From contig PMAK01000037.1 of the NCBI GenBank assembly GCA_003153655.1, forward strand, positions 439-17,991: DNA of 17,553 nt. The letters are read 5' to 3'. This DNA is from Phycisphaerales bacterium (GTDB taxonomy: Bacteria > Planctomycetota > Phycisphaerae > Tepidisphaerales > Tepidisphaeraceae). Positions 13,071 through 17,553 of the stretch are shown here, in pieces; the first letter of the stretch is position 1; each line of letters starts with the position of its first letter. Below the pieces are notes generated by a model. That model searched no databases. It saw only the letters and a program-made list of their open reading frames with translations, and was not told the origin of the DNA. Position numbers and translations under genes: made by a program.

Positions 13071-14845
13071 TCGACCACACAGGAGGCGGGCAGCGTGAAA
13101 GTAAATGTGCTTCCCTTCCCGGGCTGGCTGACGACTTCAAGGTTTCCGCCCAAAGTTTCGATGCAGCGTTTGGCAACGGAAAGACCGAGGCCAAGGCCGC
13201 CGCCTGCGGGCCGATCAGGATTACTTTGTTGGGCAAATTCTTCGACAAGAATCGAAAGGTCTTCCGGCGCGATGCCGACACCCGTATCGCTCACGCAAAC
13301 GCTCGGCCTGCCGCCGGGCAATATCTCCGCCAAAATATGAATGTGGCCGCTCTTTGTATATTTGATGGCGTTTTCCACCAGGCTGGTCAGAACACGCGAG
13401 AGTTTGTTTCGATCCACGAGCAGGCGAATGCTCACCTGGAGCGGATTGCAGACAAATTCCAAATGCTTCCGTTCCGCCTGGGGCTGAAGCTGGCGGCATT
13501 CGACGGCGAGCCATTCATTGAAATCAAATTTGGAATCGGTCTCGTGCAGCGAGGCTCTATGTGGGGAGACATCGATAAACGCCCCGATCGCCCCGGAGAT
13601 CGCCCCGGATCGATCCCGAATCGGAGCGGCGTTGCAAAGCGTGTTGATCTTTGCCCCGCCGTCGAGATGGATTTCGAGTTCCATCGCGACCGTCACCTCT
13701 CCGCGCAAAGCCCGCAATAGCGGATCTTCCCCCGGCGGAATATCCCCGGATCGCCCCACCAGTTTTGCCTTCGGCCAGTTTCCCGGACCCGCATCGCTCA
13801 CCTCCGGAATCCCGAGCAGCGAGGCCCCCGCCGGGTTGCAAATCAGCCGGGCCGACTTCGCATCCAGCCGCACGATCCCGAACGGCACCGTATCCAGGAT
13901 CGTCTGCAATTCCTTGTGCTCGTTCTCAATCTGTTCAAGCAGCCGGGTGGCGGCAATGCTGACCGACGCCTGCGCCGCCAGCGATTCGATTAATGAGATG
14001 TCCGTCTCCGTCCACGGGCGAACGCGCGGACTATAAACAACGAGCGCTCCGACGACCTTGCTTTCCAGCTTCAGCGGTGCGCCCAGGACGGCTTGAAAGC
14101 CCTCGCCCGGCGGCCCGGCCGGCAATTTCAAATCCGGACGCAGCGATATATTTCCGATGGCCAATGCCTTGGGCGACTCCGTCACCAGCCGGGCGAAGCT
14201 GTTCTGATGTGGAGCGCCGATGCCGTACGCGGGGTCGTCCGTGAATCCGGCGTGATCCATCACGGCCAGATCTTTGTCGTGAAGCGCCCACATGGCGACG
14301 GCGATTGATGCGCCAAGAAGGCGGTGAATGGTGCTCGCAATGGCCGCGAATGCTTCCCGGCTCAGGCCGGTCGTGAGAGATCGCGATAACTTCAGCAGCG
14401 TATCCGTAATTTCCTGCCGCTCGCGCAGCCCCTCATTGCTGAATTTCAGGTCCTGTCCCTTGCGATGCAGTTCATGCCGGCCCAGTTCCAGCGAACGCTC
14501 ACGCTGCAGAACAAGATCGACAATCGCGGCAACGATGAAAAGATCCCCCATAAGAAGCAGGAAACCCAGAATCCGCTGCTGCGGCGACGACGGGCTGGTA
14601 TTGACATTCAGGTGGTACTTGAAAAGCGCCATCGATAAAAACGTGAGGCACATCAGCCACACCAGCCCGCGCCGGCGCGTCCAACCGACCAGCACGATCG
14701 GCAACGCATATCCGATTCCCACAGACGAATGCTCGAAAACTTTCAGCCGCAGCCACGCAACCAGCCCGGCAAGAACCGCGCAGAAGAGGATGGACAATCC
14801 AAACGGAGGCTTGCGTATGGCTGACCGGCCTGAGAAATCAGTCAT
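13067..14845 (-). CDS. Membrane sensor histidine kinase (GAF-PAS-HATPase) without a recognisable phosphoacceptor helix
   Basis: A 592-residue protein starting with an N-terminal membrane region (three or four hydrophobic segments within residues 15-115), then a coiled segment (about 116-150), a GAF domain (about 150-300, with 'LGAPLKLESKVVGALVVYS'), a PAS domain (about 305-428, 'DTVPFGIVRLDAKSARLI') and a complete C-terminal ATPase: N box 'LVENAIKYT' (489-497), 'DTGVGIAP' (520-527) and 'GGGLGLGLS' (548-556). What is missing is the HisKA/DHp first helix with the H-E/D-x-R/K motif. The PAS end 'GAFIDVSPHR' is followed after only about 10 residues by 'FDFNEWLAVECRQLQPQAER', which normally lies after that helix pair. 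The ATG at 14845 is preferred; a GTG at 14854 is possible. No response regulator is adjacent. It leads the coupled run to MBOAT. Confidence 0.9.
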   Translation of the reverse strand: MTDFSGRSAIRKPPFGLSILFCAVLAGLVAWLRLKVFEHSSVGIGYALPIVLVGWTRRRGLVWLMCLTFLSMALFKYHLNVNTSPSSPQQRILGFLLLMGDLFIVAAIVDLVLQRERSLELGRHELHRKGQDLKFSNEGLRERQEITDTLLKLSRSLTTGLSREAFAAIASTIHRLLGASIAVAMWALHDKDLAVMDHAGFTDDPAYGIGAPHQNSFARLVTESPKALAIGNISLRPDLKLPAGPPGEGFQAVLGAPLKLESKVVGALVVYSPRVRPWTETDISLIESLAAQASVSIAATRLLEQIENEHKELQTILDTVPFGIVRLDAKSARLICNPAGASLLGIPEVSDAGPGNWPKAKLVGRSGDIPPGEDPLLRALRGEVTVAMELEIHLDGGAKINTLCNAAPIRDRSGAISGAIGAFIDVSPHRASLHETDSKFDFNEWLAVECRQLQPQAERKHLEFVCNPLQVSIRLLVDRNKLSRVLTSLVENAIKYTKSGHIHILAEILPGGRPSVCVSDTGVGIAPEDLSILVEEFAQQSNPDRPAGGGLGLGLSVAKRCIETLGGNLEVVSQPGKGSTFTFTLPASCVVE

Positions 14846-14945
14846 GGTTCGCACTCATTATCAGCAGCAATGCCTGCAGATGCTGAACGATCAGATATGA
14901 CCGCGGCTCAAAAACACTCCGCAGGCACTATGGCCCTCGTTGGCC
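14846..14945 (-). other. Spacer between metH and the histidine kinase gene
   Basis: One hundred bases without a gene. TGCCTGC (14871-14877) and GCAGGCA (14921-14927) are exact inverted repeats 43 nt apart, and CTGCGG/CCGCGG can pair around a T5-containing loop. Neither forms a clear U-tailed terminator, and no convincing promoter for the kinase was found, so whether metH and the kinase run are cotranscribed is open. Confidence 0.35.
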
Positions 14946-17553
14946 TCACGCATCAAAATACTTCGCCTGCGGATGATGCACAACTAATGCATCGGTTGAC
15001 TGCTCAGGGATCATCATAAAATTCTCGCTGAGCTCAACGCCGATCGCTTCGGGATGCAGCAATTCCACGATTTTAGCACGATCTTCCAGATTAGGACAGG
15101 CCGGGTATCCAAAACTATACCGGCTTCCGCGATAACCCTGGTGGAAAAGCTCCTCGATATTCGCCGCGTCCTCGCTCGCGAATCCAAGCTCCTGCCGCAT
15201 ATATTTATGCCAATACTCGGCAAGACCTTCGGCCGATTCAACGCCAAACCCATGCAGATAGAGATAGTCCTGATATTTATCCGCGTGGCGAAGCTTTTCC
15301 GCCGCCTCGGTGGCGCGATCGCCGACCGTGACAACCTGCACCCCCAGAACATCAAATTCACCCGACCCTTTGGATCGAAAGAAATCCGTGATGCACAACC
15401 GGCGACGGCTCGACTGCCGCGGCAAGGAAAATCGCATCCACTCCCGCGCCTGTTTGGCAGGAACTCTTGAGCCGGTTGAAAATTCCTCGGGATGATAGAC
15501 GACAAGCTCATCCCCCTCCGATTGCACGGGGAAATATCCGTAAACGACCTTTGGCTCGATCAATTTCTGATCCATCGCCTGCCGCTTGAGAGATTCAAAA
15601 ACCGGATCAGCCTTTTCCGCGATCAACTGCCGATACTGCTCCGGCGATGATCCCTTCTGCTTGAATCCCCACTGCCCGGTGTAAAGCGCGGTTTTGTTGA
15701 TAAACGTAACCGCGTGATTCGGCGAGATATTCGCCACAACGCGACGGCCCCAGAACGGCGGCGTCGGGATCGGATTGTCCATAGCCACGGGTGGCCCGGG
15801 TTTTTCACCCGCGCCCGAAATAATGTGCCCGAATTTCTTATCGCTCTCGGCCCGAAGCGCTTTCCGATGCTTGGCCCGATCGCGCTGGCGATCGACCGCT
15901 ACGCTCACTTTCCCACCCGAGATTTCGTCCATCGCATGCAGGCCTTCAAAAGCATCCTTGCAATAAAGCAGCGGCCCGCGATACAACTCCGCAAGCGTCT
16001 CCTCCGCATAATCCCGCGTCAGGGCCGCCCCACCCAGCAGCACAGGGATCGCCACGTTAGCCGCGTTAAGTTCCTCAAGATTTTCCTTCATCACCGCGAC
16101 GGATTTAACCAGCAACCCGCTCATCCCGATCGCATGCGCATTCTTCTCCCGGGCGGCATGAAGGATGTCATGCAGCGGCTGCTTAATGCCAAGATTGAAA
16201 ACGGTGTACCCGTTGTTCGTCAGGATGATGTCCACCAGATTCTTCCCGATGTCATGCACGTCCCCGCGCACCGTCGCAAGCACGATGCGCCCCTTGCTCT
16301 GGCTCGCGGCCTTCTCCATGAAAGGCTCGAGATGCGCCACCGACGCCTTCATCGTTTCAGCGCTTTGCAGCACAAATGGCAATTGCATCTGCCCGCTTCC
16401 GAAAAGCTCTCCGACAACCTTCATCCCTTCCAGCAAAATCGTATTGATGATGTCCAGCGGCGAATATTTCTCCATCGCCAGGTCAAGATGCGCCGTGAGA
16501 TCCCGCTTTTCCCCATCAATAATGTGGCGCTTAAGCTTCTCCTCAATCGGCAGATTGTCCTGCGGCTTCTCCTTCGGCGCATCTGAGCCATCCGGAAAGA
16601 GCGATATGAAATGCGTGAGCGGATCAAACCCCTCGCGGCGCCGATCGTAGATCAGGTCCATCGCCGCGGCCCACTTCTCATCCTCGATCTTATTGCGCGG
16701 AAGAATCTTACTCGCATGAACAATCGCCGCCGTCAGCCCGGCCTCCATCAGTTCATGCAGAAACGCGCTATTCAGAACCACGCGCGCGGCGGGCTTCAAC
16801 CCAAAACTGACGTTGCTCAGTCCGACAACCGTGTGGCAATCGGGCAATTGCTGTGCAATTCGCCGCGTCCCTTCAATGGTTTCCATCGCATTGCGGCGAT
16901 CTTCCTCAATCCCCGTGCTGATCGGCAGCACCAGCGGGTCAAACAAAATATCCCGGTCATGCAACCCGAACTTATCCACGACAAGATCCCGGATGCGCTT
17001 CGCGATGGCAATCTTCCGATCCGCCGTCCGGGCCATCGCATTCAGTTTGTCCTCATCAATGGTCCCGGCCACGACAGCCGCGCCATATTTCTTCGCCAGC
17101 GCGCAGATATGCGCGACGCGCTCTTCCCCATCCTCAAGGTTGAGTGAATTCAAGATGCACCGTCCGCCCGCAAGCTTCAACCCCGCTTCCATCACAGCGG
17201 CATTGGTGCTGTCCAGCATCAGCGGGCCCGGCAGAGCATTAACGTATCGGGCGACAGCCTGCTTCATATCCGCAACACCGTCGCGCCCGACGAAATCCAC
17301 GCAAACATCCAGCATGTGCGAGCCTTCCCGCAGTTCATCGCGGGCCATGCTGACAAGACCATCCCAATTTTCTTCCTGCAAAAGTCGTTTGAATTGCCGG
17401 CTGCCGTTGGTGTTCGTTCGCTCGGCCACGATCAGATAGCTGCTGTCCTGCCGGATATCCACCGCGCTGATCAGGCTCGACACCTGCGGCTTAACCGTCG
17501 GCTGCCGCTTCTTCGGCGGCCGAAATCCAACCGCCTCGCACAACAACTTAAGA
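14946..17553 (-). CDS. metH: Cobalamin-dependent methionine synthase, N-terminus cut by window edge
   Basis: MetH moves a methyl group from methyltetrahydrofolate through cobalamin to homocysteine, making methionine. Counting the TTG at 17546 as residue 1, the fragment has: a pterin-binding domain (about 35-300; 'AERTNTNGS', 'GLSNVSFGL' at 242-250); a B12 cap helix bundle (about 330-415); a cobalamin domain with the axial-ligand motif D429-x-H431-x2-G434 and 'LLGGAALT' (503-510); and the SAM-dependent reactivation domain (about 600-866; 'YGYFPVQSEGDE', 'RGSRYSFGYPACPNLED', 'MIPEQSTDALVVHHPQAKYF'). The frame stays open through 17553 (preceding codons read Leu-Lys), and 'LKLLCEAVGFRPPKK' looks like the end of the homocysteine-binding domain, so the TTG is not the true start; about 300 residues should lie to the right. 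No B12 or SAM riboswitch can be judged because the 5' end is outside. Confidence 0.97.
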   Translation of the reverse strand, partial: LKLLCEAVGFRPPKKRQPTVKPQVSSLISAVDIRQDSSYLIVAERTNTNGSRQFKRLLQEENWDGLVSMARDELREGSHMLDVCVDFVGRDGVADMKQAVARYVNALPGPLMLDSTNAAVMEAGLKLAGGRCILNSLNLEDGEERVAHICALAKKYGAAVVAGTIDEDKLNAMARTADRKIAIAKRIRDLVVDKFGLHDRDILFDPLVLPISTGIEEDRRNAMETIEGTRRIAQQLPDCHTVVGLSNVSFGLKPAARVVLNSAFLHELMEAGLTAAIVHASKILPRNKIEDEKWAAAMDLIYDRRREGFDPLTHFISLFPDGSDAPKEKPQDNLPIEEKLKRHIIDGEKRDLTAHLDLAMEKYSPLDIINTILLEGMKVVGELFGSGQMQLPFVLQSAETMKASVAHLEPFMEKAASQSKGRIVLATVRGDVHDIGKNLVDIILTNNGYTVFNLGIKQPLHDILHAAREKNAHAIGMSGLLVKSVAVMKENLEELNAANVAIPVLLGGAALTRDYAEETLAELYRGPLLYCKDAFEGLHAMDEISGGKVSVAVDRQRDRAKHRKALRAESDKKFGHIISGAGEKPGPPVAMDNPIPTPPFWGRRVVANISPNHAVTFINKTALYTGQWGFKQKGSSPEQYRQLIAEKADPVFESLKRQAMDQKLIEPKVVYGYFPVQSEGDELVVYHPEEFSTGSRVPAKQAREWMRFSLPRQSSRRRLCITDFFRSKGSGEFDVLGVQVVTVGDRATEAAEKLRHADKYQDYLYLHGFGVESAEGLAEYWHKYMRQELGFASEDAANIEELFHQGYRGSRYSFGYPACPNLEDRAKIVELLHPEAIGVELSENFMMIPEQSTDALVVHHPQAKYFDA

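Noticed and set aside
15714..16586. 290-codon plus-strand open frame opposite metH
   Set aside because: It lies over the cobalamin-binding and cap domains of metH, which are unmistakable on the minus strand.
17544..17546. TTG as the start codon of metH
   Set aside because: The frame is open to the window end, and the residues before it (Leu-Lys) continue the end of the homocysteine-binding domain, so the gene is simply cut.

Overview
The window looks like a chromosomal segment of a planctomycete (Planctomycetota, possibly Phycisphaerae-like). The lineage call rests on three things. One is a small double-CxxC ribbon protein of the 'GLC..CG.DLR.TP.RCPECG' type, which I associate with planctomycetes. 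The second is a membrane protein with an N-terminal zinc ribbon. The third is a moderately GC-rich genome with small lineage-specific proteins between housekeeping genes. This is inferred from protein style, not from a database search. No rRNA, tRNA, CRISPR array, insertion sequence or phage gene was seen.

Layout. 1-897 (minus) is a zinc-ribbon membrane protein cut by the window edge; its frame stays open to base 1. It diverges from a secreted coiled-coil protein (1018-1440, plus), with back-to-back promoter-like boxes between them. 1461-3197 (minus) is the rpsB-tsf translation operon (ribosomal protein S2, then EF-Ts), with a promoter-like pair, a leader hairpin and a perfect 19-bp inverted repeat in the spacer. 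3546-3661 (minus) is a small zinc-ribbon gene broken by a one-base deletion. 3752-4060 (plus) is a small acidic protein facing a WxxGxW-type lipoprotein (4120-4491, minus).

From 4672 to the right edge, nine genes all lie on the minus strand. In transcription order they are metH (cut at its 5' end), a membrane histidine kinase, a Nudix protein resembling NUDT22, an inositol-monophosphatase-family enzyme, an SGNH-like membrane protein, an MBOAT O-acyltransferase, then nuoG, nuoH and nuoI of respiratory complex I. Kinase through MBOAT are joined by 4-, 14- and 11-nt overlaps and one 1-nt gap, so they look like one translationally coupled unit. The MBOAT/SGNH pair suggests O-acylation of an extracellular or envelope polysaccharide; the Nudix and IMPase enzymes could act on nucleotide sugars or sugar phosphates, and the kinase could control the set. 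That pathway reading is inference.

Most notable points: the kinase keeps sensor and ATPase domains but lacks the helix with the phosphoacceptor histidine; the SGNH protein has a C-terminal domain that may be a rearranged ILEI/FAM3-like fold; the rpsB 3' end reads as frameshifted inside an 18-bp tandem repeat, and the nearby zinc-ribbon gene carries another one-base indel; and the complex I set stops at nuoI with no nuoJ after it.
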